Source: Aliterella atlantica CENA595
GTDB lineage: Bacteria; Cyanobacteriota; Cyanobacteriia; Cyanobacteriales; Chroococcidiopsidaceae
Length of the DNA stretch: 64,000 nt
Assembly: GCF_000952155.1 (NCBI RefSeq)
Contig: NZ_JYON01000001.1
Location: 1 to 64,000 of the forward strand
Reading direction: 5' to 3'
Of this stretch, positions 56,686 through 64,000 are shown piece by piece. The notes under the pieces are model-generated. The model had not been told where the DNA came from. It did no database searches and was given only the letters and a program-made list of their open reading frames with translations. How positions within the stretch are numbered: the stretch's first letter is position 1; every line of letters begins with the position of its first letter. The position numbers and the translations under genes were made by a program.

Positions 56686-56883
56686 CTATTACTGCATGAC
56701 CGGGGCGAGGCTCTAGACCCTCTTGTTCAGTGACTAGCTCAACTTATTCCTCTCCCAAGCTCAAATTCCATTCCAACTGCGCCAAGTGCCACGAGCCAAC
56801 AAACACAGACAGCCTAACTCTTGGCAAACGCTATCAGTTCACATCATCAGGGGAAAATAAAACTATTGTCGGTATTAAGTATT

Positions 56884-56914
56884 GTAGGGTGCGTTGACTT
56901 GCAACGCACCCTAC
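56884..56914. repeat. GTAGGGTGCGTT palindromic repeat, copy 4
   Basis: Arms GTAGGGTGCGTTG (56884-56896) and CAACGCACCCTAC (56902-56914), loop of 5. It lies between the convergent hydrolase-fold and crtO genes. Confidence 0.85.
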
Positions 56915-56931
56915 TGGGGAAGCGATCGCAG

Positions 56932-58626
56932 TTATTGACCTTTGAATACCGATTCAACTGTTGACTTAATTGAATCGCGTGCTTCTTTGAACTTTTGGGC
57001 GATGGGTTGCTGTTCGTGGAGGAAAATTCTGGCGCAGTTGCGTCCTGGCATTCCAGAGATAGAGCCACCTGGATGCGTCCCCGCACCTGTCAAGAATAAG
57101 CCTTCAATCGGTGTTTTGTAATTAGCAAGTTCCGGCAGAGGACGGAAAAATACCATTTGATCTAAAGTCATATCAATATGGTAATAATTGCCTTTATACG
57201 CTCCTAAGCGTTCTGCTAATTCTGCGGGACTTTCGACGCGACGAGCAATAATTGAGTCTTTGACGTTGGGCGAATAGTCGGCTAACTTATCGATTACTCT
57301 ATCGGCAACTTTATTTTTGAGTTCGTCAGTCCAACCAGTACCTTTTAACCCCGTACCTTCAGCGCCAGCAATTTGATAAGGTGCAAAAAACTCAATCCAA
57401 GCGGTATGTTTACCTGCAGGAGCCATTGAAGGGTCGAGCATGGTAGGTACTACTAGATACATTGATGGATCGGAATCGGGGATTTTGCCGAGCGTACATT
57501 CGCTATGTGCTTGTTCGACGTGCGTGACAGAATCGGCAATTAAGATTGAACCAATAAGATACTTATCATCGTGGTTGTAACGTTCAAAGTTCAAAGGTTT
57601 ATCTAAAGCTAAGTCAATTTTGAGGATAGTTTCGTTATTGTTAACGATGCGGCGTTCTAAACGTTCGCGCAAATTTGGATCGGCACTATCTACATCGCTA
57701 GCATCTACAAGTTGCAAAAATACGCGCCTAGCATCGATATTGGAAATTACACCTTTATTGGCGCGATATTCCGTACCTCCAGCTACCCGCACGCCGACAG
57801 CTTTGCCATCATCAATTAAAACTTGCTCTACGTGTTGGTCGGTAAGAACTACACCACCTTTACTTTTAACTAAGTTTAATAAAGCTTGGACGAGCGCACC
57901 CGTACCACCGCGAGGTCTTGCCATTCCTGGATCGTGACGCATTGCCATCATGATTGCACCTACAGCATTTGTTTTCTGGGAAGGCGGCGCACCTAGTTCA
58001 GCACAAAGTCTTGCTAGGGGTGCTTTGAGAAATTCGCTATCAAACCACTCGTTGAGGATATCTTCGCCGCTAGTAAGCATGGTGCGAATGAAATCTAGGG
58101 TTTTAGATGGCGAACCGATCACGGAAAACAAGTCTTTGAGCTTTTTGATGTCGTAGTTACCAGCAATATCAATAATTGACTTGGGTGGAGCGTTGAACAT
58201 AGGAATCATGGCTCCTAACGCTCTTTGCCAATATTCTGTATAGTCGCGGTATTTTTTGGCATCGCGATCGCTATACCGAGCAATTTCCGCGCAAGTTTTT
58301 TCTAATGACTTATGTCCTAAAAAGTATTTACCGTCTGGGTGCGGGCAAAATACGACTGGATCGCACTCTAGATATTCCAAGCCGTACTTCTCTAGTTCTA
58401 ATTCTTGAACTACTGGTCCTAAATGGATAAATTCATGATCTATAGCGCAGAGGTTGAATTTAAATCCTGGTGCTTCTTTAGGCAGCGATTCTTCTGTAGT
58501 GGCTGCACCACCTGGAACTGAACGTTTTTCCAGTAGGAGAACGCTATACCCAGCTTTAAGTAAATAAGCAGCACATACTAAGCCATTATGTCCTGCTCCA
58601 ATAATAACAACATCATACGCTTGCAT
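56932..58626 (-). CDS. crtO: Beta-carotene ketolase, CrtO type
   Basis: 564 residues from MQAYDVVIIGAGHNG; GGAG eight bases before this ATG decides the start against two upstream ones. The FAD Rossmann loop is GAGHNGLVCAAYLL. Strong family blocks: LLEKRSVPGGAATTEE, AIDHEFIHLGPVVQELEL, NEWFDSEFLKAPLARLCAEL, and the end TGAGTHPGGSISGMPGRNC. It adds 4-keto groups to beta-carotene to give echinenone (and canthaxanthin), used by the orange carotenoid protein and in membranes. Confidence 0.93.
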   Translation of the reverse strand: MQAYDVVIIGAGHNGLVCAAYLLKAGYSVLLLEKRSVPGGAATTEESLPKEAPGFKFNLCAIDHEFIHLGPVVQELELEKYGLEYLECDPVVFCPHPDGKYFLGHKSLEKTCAEIARYSDRDAKKYRDYTEYWQRALGAMIPMFNAPPKSIIDIAGNYDIKKLKDLFSVIGSPSKTLDFIRTMLTSGEDILNEWFDSEFLKAPLARLCAELGAPPSQKTNAVGAIMMAMRHDPGMARPRGGTGALVQALLNLVKSKGGVVLTDQHVEQVLIDDGKAVGVRVAGGTEYRANKGVISNIDARRVFLQLVDASDVDSADPNLRERLERRIVNNNETILKIDLALDKPLNFERYNHDDKYLIGSILIADSVTHVEQAHSECTLGKIPDSDPSMYLVVPTMLDPSMAPAGKHTAWIEFFAPYQIAGAEGTGLKGTGWTDELKNKVADRVIDKLADYSPNVKDSIIARRVESPAELAERLGAYKGNYYHIDMTLDQMVFFRPLPELANYKTPIEGLFLTGAGTHPGGSISGMPGRNCARIFLHEQQPIAQKFKEARDSIKSTVESVFKGQ

Positions 58627-58730
58627 ATCGGCGACTCCAGTATTCATATTTACAGATCGTAGGGAGAAGTCACGCAATATACAATCAATCGGCAGTTAGA
58701 AAAGTGAAGGGAGGAGGGAGACAAGGGGGA

Positions 58731-59468
58731 CTACAGGGGGATCTCTTTGACGCGGGCTTCTGTGTATAGCGTTATTTTTCCGGTTTGGACTTCCATTTCT
58801 TTGATGCCGATCGCCATTTTGCCGATTTCAAAGTAGGACAACTGGGTGATTTCTTTCATTTTGCCTAACAATGCTACTGCAAATTCTAGGGAAATGCTCT
58901 GTCCGTTTTTGCATTGGAAGCTTTCTACTAATACTGGCTGCTTGCTGGTACGCGGACGTACTACAGCACTAAAATCTAATTGCCGAGAATTACCTGCTGT
59001 TTGCACTAAGGCTTTGCCGCTAAATATCATCTTGTCGTCGTCTGGTAGCAACAACTCCATTTGCTGCATTTTTAAGCTTTGGATTTGACCTTCAACATTC
59101 AAATCTATTGCTTGCATTTGGTTTTGTACGTAGTCTGAGTTTAGTGCGCGATTGATATCTTGTTCTGTGACGACTAATTTAGCGATCGCATCTACTGGAT
59201 GTTTCAGTTCGATTTGTCCCAACAATACGCTTAGAGGATCGATATCGATATTATCTAAGTGCAGTTCCATTTCCTGCACTCTGATATCTTTTTCCATAAC
59301 TAATCCTTGCCCAGAAATATTTATAGCATCTGCTTGTCCCTGGACAACTTTGAATAAATCTGTTTTGACATCGACATCGATTTGTTCGGCTGCATCTAGT
59401 TTACTTGCTAGTCCAATTTCTGCTGCTTTGGCGATCGCTTGTTCGTCTAGCCGTTGCTGTTCTGACAT
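58731..59468 (-). CDS. DUF2993 (LmeA-like) phospholipid-binding protein
   Basis: 245 residues, no obvious signal peptide. The pattern KLDAAEQIDVDVKTDLFKVV, QADAINISGQGLVMEKDIRV and VTEQDINRALNSDYVQNQM fits DUF2993, a beta-rich lipid-binding family whose actinobacterial member LmeA binds phosphatidylinositols. The role in cyanobacteria is unknown. It is ~105 bp upstream of crtO on the same strand. Confidence 0.85.
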   Translation of the reverse strand: MSEQQRLDEQAIAKAAEIGLASKLDAAEQIDVDVKTDLFKVVQGQADAINISGQGLVMEKDIRVQEMELHLDNIDIDPLSVLLGQIELKHPVDAIAKLVVTEQDINRALNSDYVQNQMQAIDLNVEGQIQSLKMQQMELLLPDDDKMIFSGKALVQTAGNSRQLDFSAVVRPRTSKQPVLVESFQCKNGQSISLEFAVALLGKMKEITQLSYFEIGKMAIGIKEMEVQTGKITLYTEARVKEIPL

Positions 59469-59639
59469 AATAGTAGTCTGTTTGAGTTTGTTCTCCTACT
59501 GCCTAATCTAGATGCTGCAACTTCGTAATATCTCTGCTAGACGGTGGAGATACCTTAAACTTGGACTGGAAATGATTAGCCCACCATCAGAATCGGGGCT
59601 TGCGTTCGCTTTGCGAACAATAAAACTAGAGAACTGTCA

Positions 59640-59957
59640 TTAGTATTTACGTCTTACCTCTTTAATCCGCGAATTACGAATTAGAGCGCAGCTTCCCAGT
59701 GAATAATCGCCTACTAAGGGATGTATCATTTGATTCTCTATGTCAAAATCAAATAAATTCGGATCGGCTGTTAATATTTGCTGGATTGCTTGAGAATGAC
59801 TAAATAATACAAAAGGTCGAAGACCACTTGATTTGGAAATAAAGATATCTCCATATTGTTTGGCATATTCTTCTAGGCGTTGGGTGGGACGGGCGATCGC
59901 TTCCATTTATTTAAATAATGGAAGTGCTGTTGGACCTTTGAGTGTTGTTACTGGCAT
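59640..59957 (-). pseudogene. Cytochrome P450 (CYP110-like) N-terminal remnant
   Basis: From ATG 59955-59957 the frame reads MPVTTLKGPTALPLFK, then TAA (59907-59909), and continues with MEAIARPTQRLEEYAKQYGD, FSHSQAIQQILTADPNLFD and PLVGDYSLGS before a stop at 59640. This is the opening ~100 residues of a cyanobacterial CYP110-type P450. The I-helix, ExxR and haem-cysteine parts are missing altogether, so it is a decayed, truncated copy. Confidence 0.8.
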
Positions 59958-60190
59958 TTAGATAGTTGTTAATATTGTGCTTTTTTCCTTCTAGATGCTG
60001 TTTGTTTTGACAAGGCGCGAAGAACGCCAAGGAAGAAGGTTTTTTGGTGATTATGAATAATTTTTGGGGCTTGTATTGTTTGTTTAATTAGGGTAATGAA
60101 CGGGAAAAGGAAATGTGAAGTGTTTAAGGTTCGCTCCAAATGTAAAATAACTTAAACTAGGTAGTTACTCCGAAATAGAGGAAGATCGGT

Positions 60191-62404
60191 ATGACGGCAT
60201 CAACAGAAGCAACAAAGCTATCCATTCCAGATTTTTGTCAAGGAATCCAGTATTTTGGAGAAGAATTACCGAAATTTGCCGATTATGGCAAACAAGCAGC
60301 GATCGCTCCAGGAGAATTAGCTATTACCGATCCTCACTCTCCTGCTGCTGTATTTCAAACTTTGCTGGCTGCTGATGCTTTGCGATATCTGACTTTGCAA
60401 ATTACTGCAAGTAAAGCTTCAGGACATCCAGGCGGGTTTGCCAGTCAAGCAGAGGCTTATGCTGCTTTGGTAATGCTAGGACATAAAAATATTATTACGG
60501 AAGTAGGACATCACGCACCTGGTTTTTATAGCGCTATGTTCATAGATCGATCGCTGGAAGATATGGGAATTGTTAACGTGCAACAATTGCGCGATCGCTA
60601 TCGGGAACAACACGGGCTTTTAGGACACTTATCGGGCTTTATTCCTGGTATTCTCGCTCCTGCTGGTCCTTTGGGTCAAGGGCAGCATTTTGCCATGTCA
60701 GCAGCTAAGTTACACCGCGATAAGTTGTTTCCTTTTACTGTTGGCGATGGTGGTTTGGGCGAACCTTATATCGTCAGTTCGATGGCGCACTTCCATACTG
60801 CTTATCCTGATGTGACAAACTTCTTACCTGTTCTGGTGTGGAATGGTTTTAGTCAAGAACATCACAGTATGGTGTCTACTAAGTCTGATGCAGAGATGAT
60901 TGCATACTGGCAAGGTAATGGTTTTGAGGAAGTAGTTTTAGTTAACGCTAAGGCTTTTGACGATAAAAATCAACCAGGCGATTATGTTGATAGCACTGCA
61001 TTCTCGTTTGATAAGCGTTTAGAATTTACTCAAGCTGTACTTGCAGCCGCAGATAAAGCAGCATCGTCAGCGCTAGGCGGCAAGTTGACGGTATTGATTA
61101 TCAAGCAGCTAAAAGGTGCAGGCGTACACGCTAGAGGGGCAAAATCTCACAACCTCTATGCCATGCATACTTTGGATAATGCAGACATCGTTAATGCCCT
61201 AAAAACACGCGCTCTCACGCCCCAAGCTTGGGAGTTGGTGCGAACAAACTTTGAACGCTCTGGAGGCGGTGCAGCGGGGCGAACAGCAGTTACAGAAACG
61301 ATTTTAGCCCTGCCAGAGTTGGGCGAATTAGGTTTAGAAGAATACCCTGTAGGTGGAGAGCCTAAAGTCGCTACAACTGCAATGGGTAAATTGGTAGGTA
61401 AAGTAGGACAAAGCGATCGCAATTTCATCGTCACTAATGCTGATGGTAATGAAGCATCAGGAATTGCCAATATCAACCAAGCGCTAAAAATTATCCACCC
61501 CACACCAGACGATTTATACAATCAAAATCCCTCTGGGCAAGTTTACGAACCTTTAAGCGAAGATGCTTGTGCTGGTTTGGCGGTAGGTTTATCTTTGATG
61601 GGTAGTAGAACTTTGTGGTGTTCTTACGAATCTTTTGCGATCAACGGTTTGCCAATTATGCAGACTGTTACGCAAGCGATGGCAGAATTGCGCCGTCCTA
61701 CACCTTCTGTTATTACTTTATTTACAGCCGGAGCTTTGGAACAAGGGCGCAACGGTTGGACTCACCAACGTCCTGAAATTGAAGCTTATTTTGCAGCGAT
61801 GATGCGAAACGGCAATGTATTTCCGGTATTTCCTCCCGATGCTAATAGCATTCAAACTTGTTACGAGTGGGCGCTAACTACTCAAAATAAGGGAATTGTA
61901 ATTACTGCTAGCAAGTCGCCTTTACCAATTCGCTTGACATTTGAGCAAAGTCGCAAGGCAATTAAAGATGGTGCGATCGCCTTACAGGAAATTAAGGGTA
62001 GTAAAACTGTTGTCTTTGCTGTAGTTGGCGATATGGTGTTGATGCCAGTATTTGAGGCTGCAACTTACTTAGAAGCGCAAGAGGTGGGTGTGAAGATTGT
62101 TTCTGTTGTCAATCCTCGTCGCTTATATCGTCCTAGCGATGTTGCGTGGGATAGTTGCAGCGAACCAGATGGTGAGTTTTTGGATGATGCTGGATTTGAA
62201 GCGTTGTTTGGCGGTGATGCATTAATTGGCGTAACCGCAGGTGCAAGCGGAATGTTAGAACCAATTATGCTCAGAAGCAATGCTAAACGCGATACTTTTG
62301 CTTGGAAGCGAGGAGAAACAACTGCAAGTCCCGCCCAGTTGATGGCATTAAATGGTTTAACTGCGGAGAACTTAGTTAAACGCGCTATGGAATTGATTGG
62401 CTAG
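60191..62404 (+). CDS. Transketolase/phosphoketolase-like ThDP enzyme
   Basis: 737 residues. An N-terminal ThDP-binding half: ITASKASGHPGGFASQAEAY, GFIPGILAPAGPLGQGQHF, VGDGGLGEPYIVSSMAHFH with VLVWNGFSQEH for the diphosphate-Mg site. A Pyr-type half carries NADGNEASGIANINQALK, WCSYESFAINGLPIMQTV and GWTHQRPEIEAYFAAMM, which recalls phosphoketolase. It is shorter than XFP (~800). Cyanobacterial homologues are often listed as xylulose-5-phosphate 3-epimerase, which does not match the ThDP fold. Substrate unproven, probably a sugar phosphate. Confidence 0.75.
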   Translation: MTASTEATKLSIPDFCQGIQYFGEELPKFADYGKQAAIAPGELAITDPHSPAAVFQTLLAADALRYLTLQITASKASGHPGGFASQAEAYAALVMLGHKNIITEVGHHAPGFYSAMFIDRSLEDMGIVNVQQLRDRYREQHGLLGHLSGFIPGILAPAGPLGQGQHFAMSAAKLHRDKLFPFTVGDGGLGEPYIVSSMAHFHTAYPDVTNFLPVLVWNGFSQEHHSMVSTKSDAEMIAYWQGNGFEEVVLVNAKAFDDKNQPGDYVDSTAFSFDKRLEFTQAVLAAADKAASSALGGKLTVLIIKQLKGAGVHARGAKSHNLYAMHTLDNADIVNALKTRALTPQAWELVRTNFERSGGGAAGRTAVTETILALPELGELGLEEYPVGGEPKVATTAMGKLVGKVGQSDRNFIVTNADGNEASGIANINQALKIIHPTPDDLYNQNPSGQVYEPLSEDACAGLAVGLSLMGSRTLWCSYESFAINGLPIMQTVTQAMAELRRPTPSVITLFTAGALEQGRNGWTHQRPEIEAYFAAMMRNGNVFPVFPPDANSIQTCYEWALTTQNKGIVITASKSPLPIRLTFEQSRKAIKDGAIALQEIKGSKTVVFAVVGDMVLMPVFEAATYLEAQEVGVKIVSVVNPRRLYRPSDVAWDSCSEPDGEFLDDAGFEALFGGDALIGVTAGASGMLEPIMLRSNAKRDTFAWKRGETTASPAQLMALNGLTAENLVKRAMELIG

Positions 62405-62410
62405 TAGATT

Positions 62411-62439
62411 GTAGGGTGCGTTTTCAAAACGCACCCTAC
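62411..62439. repeat. GTAGGGTGCGTT palindromic repeat, copy 5
   Basis: Perfect 14-bp arms, identical core to copies 1 and 3. Its flanks (TAGATT before; CGA-GAG-GT/AGCGATCG and ACTA after) recur around the decayed copy at 63210, so the mobile or duplicated unit is about 50 bp. Confidence 0.85.
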
Positions 62440-62488
62440 GAGAGTAGCGATCGTACTAGATTTGTGTTAGTTAATTGGAGTCTGAGTC

Positions 62489-63025
62489 ATGGTTTGGGAA
62501 ATTACTACCCACGAATTGCTGGCTCGGTACAGAAACGGGGAGCGAAATTTTGCTGGGGTTGATATCTTGAAAGCCTATCGTCTGGATGGAAGTGACATTA
62601 TATATGTTCCAGGGTTGGAAGGCGCTTATCTCTCTGGTATTAACCTGCGTGGAGCCAATTTGGAGGATGTTAGTTTTGAAGGAGCCACTTTGGATGAGGC
62701 TGATTTGGCTGGGGCTTATTTCCTCGGTAGTTGTTCGCGAAAAGCTGATTTGAGGAATGCTAATTTGAATTTTTCCAATTTGTCTTGTGCCGACTGTAGA
62801 GAAGCTAATTTTGGAAAAGCCAGGTTGGAACGTGTTAATGTTGGAAATGCCAATTTCACCAAAGCAATCGATCCTTTGTTTGGACATAGCATTTTGGCTG
62901 GTGCCAATTTCAAAGATTCTACTCTTAGAAAAGACCTGATCTGTCGTGAAGGTAATTTTATTTGGGATACTATCATGCCAGATGGAACTGTTGAAAGAGA
63001 CACCGACTTCAACTGTGCTTGCTAG
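62489..63025 (+). CDS. Pentapeptide-repeat protein
   Basis: 178 residues. About twelve A(D/N)Lxx units run over ~45-145: GINLRGANLEDVSFEGATL, DEADLAGAYF, LRNANLNFSNLSCADCREAN, ERVNVGNANFTKA. This builds a right-handed quadrilateral beta helix. The N-terminal ~40 residues (WEITTHELLARYRNGERNFA) are a lead-in found in other cyanobacterial pentapeptide proteins. It has three spare cysteines (SCSRKADL, CADC). Partner and function unknown. Confidence 0.9.
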   Translation: MVWEITTHELLARYRNGERNFAGVDILKAYRLDGSDIIYVPGLEGAYLSGINLRGANLEDVSFEGATLDEADLAGAYFLGSCSRKADLRNANLNFSNLSCADCREANFGKARLERVNVGNANFTKAIDPLFGHSILAGANFKDSTLRKDLICREGNFIWDTIMPDGTVERDTDFNCAC

Positions 63026-63209
63026 TGATTCATTTTAGTGAAAATGTCTGCAATATTTTGGTTTTCAATTGCATTTTGAATACCCATGAGAATCTTGGAG
63101 AAGAAATTATATCAAGTCAAGCTTTCTAAGTTTCCGATCTCGAGCGTAGAATTGCGCCAGTTATAATCTGGAGCTTTGCCAACATACCCACTAATTTGAC
63201 CAGTAGATT

Positions 63210-63240
63210 GTAGGGTGCGTTGATGTGCAAAGTACGTACG
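63210..63240. repeat. Decayed GTAGGGTGCGTT repeat, copy 6
   Basis: The left arm GTAGGGTGCGTTG is intact, the right arm has changed to CAAAGTACGTAC so no stem forms. The flanks match copy 5. Confidence 0.7.
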
Positions 63241-63297
63241 AGGGTGGCGATCGCACTATAATGATGTTAGCTGCTAATTGCAATTTTAATTTATAGT

Positions 63298-63711
63298 ATG
63301 GCTCGCGATCTATTCCATAATATTGTTAGGACAGCATTAGAAAAAGATGGTTGGACAATTACTGACGATCCTTTAAGTATCCGTTGTGGAGGGGTTGATA
63401 TTCAGATTGATTTAGGTCTTGAGAAGCTTTTAGCAGCAGAAAAAGGCACAAATAAAATAGCCGTTGAGATTAAAAACTTTGTGAGCGCGTCAAAGATTTC
63501 TGAATTTCATACAGCACTTGGACAGTTCATTAATTATCGTACAGCACTACGTATAGAAGAGCCTACAAGAGTTTTATATTTAGCAGTTCCTTCAGCAATT
63601 TATAGTGATTTTTTTAGTTTACCGTTTACTCAAACTGTAGTAGACGAAAATTGTCTAAAAATTATTGTTTACGATCTCGATAAGGAGGAGATTGTCGAAT
63701 GGATAAACTAA
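63298..63711 (+). CDS. xisH: XisH protein
   Basis: 137 residues. MARDLFHNIVRTALEKDGWT, GVDIQIDLGLEKLLAAEK and NKIAVEIKNFVSASKISEFH are typical XisH. The spacing Asp...Glu-x-Lys (VDIQID ... AVEIKNF) is that of PD-(D/E)xK nucleases. XisH and XisI were named for their need in excision of the fdxN element in Anabaena, but the pair is widespread in cyanobacteria without that element. It overlaps xisI by 13 bp. Confidence 0.92.
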   Translation: MARDLFHNIVRTALEKDGWTITDDPLSIRCGGVDIQIDLGLEKLLAAEKGTNKIAVEIKNFVSASKISEFHTALGQFINYRTALRIEEPTRVLYLAVPSAIYSDFFSLPFTQTVVDENCLKIIVYDLDKEEIVEWIN

Positions 63712-64000
63712 CTGAATATCGCCAAAAAATTCAGCAAATATTAGTTAAGTATTCCCAGTACAAGCCAAGTTATGGCGAAGTTGAGATTGAAGAGATTTTT
63801 GATGTCGAACGCGATCGCTATCAACTTATTAGTGTAGGTTGGAACAAGCAAAAGCGAGTTTACGGTTCTATGATGCATTTGGATATCAAAAATAAAAAAA
63901 TCTGGATTCAGCAAAATACAACAGAAGTCGATATCGCTACAGAATTAGTTGAGATGGGAGTACCAAAACAAGACATAGTTATCGGTTTTCATACTCCCAA
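63699..64000 (+). CDS. xisI: XisI protein, cut by window end
   Basis: ATG 63699, preceded by AAGGAGGA inside xisH, a strong ribosome site. The ~100 visible residues (MDKLTEYRQKIQQILVKYSQ, VEIEEIFDVERDRYQLISVG, HLDIKNKKIWIQQNTTEVDI) are typical XisI; only the last few residues are missing. It works with XisH; overlapping start and stop indicate coupled translation. Confidence 0.9.
   Translation, partial: MDKLTEYRQKIQQILVKYSQYKPSYGEVEIEEIFDVERDRYQLISVGWNKQKRVYGSMMHLDIKNKKIWIQQNTTEVDIATELVEMGVPKQDIVIGFHTP

Noticed and set aside
62471..62887. 139-codon antisense ORF opposite the pentapeptide gene
   Set aside because: Its Ile/Ser-rich sequence is the mirror image of the repeated codons of the sense gene; a known artefact of pentapeptide repeats.

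Overview
The window is chromosomal DNA from a cyanobacterium. The evidence is the very frequent GCGATCGC (HIP1) octamer, ferredoxin:thioredoxin reductase variable chain (ftrV), CrtO-type beta-carotene ketolase, a CCB1-like cytochrome b6f assembly factor, an HCF173-like SDR/CIA30 protein, COP23, cyanoexosortase A with a PTPA-type sorting signal, and XisH/XisI. Genus cannot be read from the sequence; the sheath/EPS and tyrosinase content would fit a sheathed, desiccation-exposed lineage, which is inference.

Layout. 1-4.6 kb (minus): two paralogous leucine-rich STM4015-like proteins (one cut by the window edge), then an unusual chaperone operon of a DUF2997 protein, a membrane HTH/coiled-coil/GrpE-like protein, and an Hsp70-like protein broken by one in-frame amber codon. 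4.7-8.5 kb (minus): nth, rseP, serS and DUF3611. 9-15.7 kb: PadR regulator, CCB1-like protein, DUF3155, histidine kinase, SLH-domain envelope protein, alpha/beta hydrolase, HAD phosphatase, RidA. 15.8-20.5 kb: a secreted group (COP23, two trypsin-like proteases, a hypothetical) and a Ser/Thr kinase with a PsbP-like sensor domain. 20.6-29.5 kb: SDR-CIA30, GFA, a membrane protein with an internal duplication, SpoIID-like, RNase Z, ftrV, NfeD and an SPFH protein. 29.6-32.1 kb: a candidate polymorphic toxin with a C-terminal PIN-like domain and a candidate immunity gene. The toxin's signal peptide is separated from its best start by a double stop inside a perfect palindrome.

34.4-36.8 kb: a compact protein-sorting module (PTPA-CTERM substrate, cyanoexosortase A, associated protein). 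37.3-51.1 kb: a plus-strand Wzx/Wzy-type exopolysaccharide cluster (WecG/TagA-type transferase, several GT4 and GT2 enzymes, a Wzz/BY-kinase-like copolymerase with a degenerate Walker A, Wzy, a Tat-exported clan-A glycosidase, Wzx, a pyruvyltransferase, and a QueC-like PP-loop enzyme). It continues into 51.4-55.6 kb, where two copies of a Tat-signal MelC1-like caddie plus signal-less tyrosinase pair flank a UDP-sugar epimerase. I infer that this locus makes an exported polysaccharide and copper oxidases that act on phenolics outside the cytoplasmic membrane.

55.7-64 kb: a hydrolase-fold protein lacking the nucleophile, crtO, a DUF2993 protein, a decayed P450 fragment, a transketolase/phosphoketolase-like ThDP enzyme, a pentapeptide-repeat protein, and xisH with a truncated xisI. 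Dispersed palindromic repeats (GTAGGGTGCGTT and GTAGAGACGTTGCA types) occupy many intergenic gaps. I saw no rRNA, tRNA, CRISPR array or transposase.
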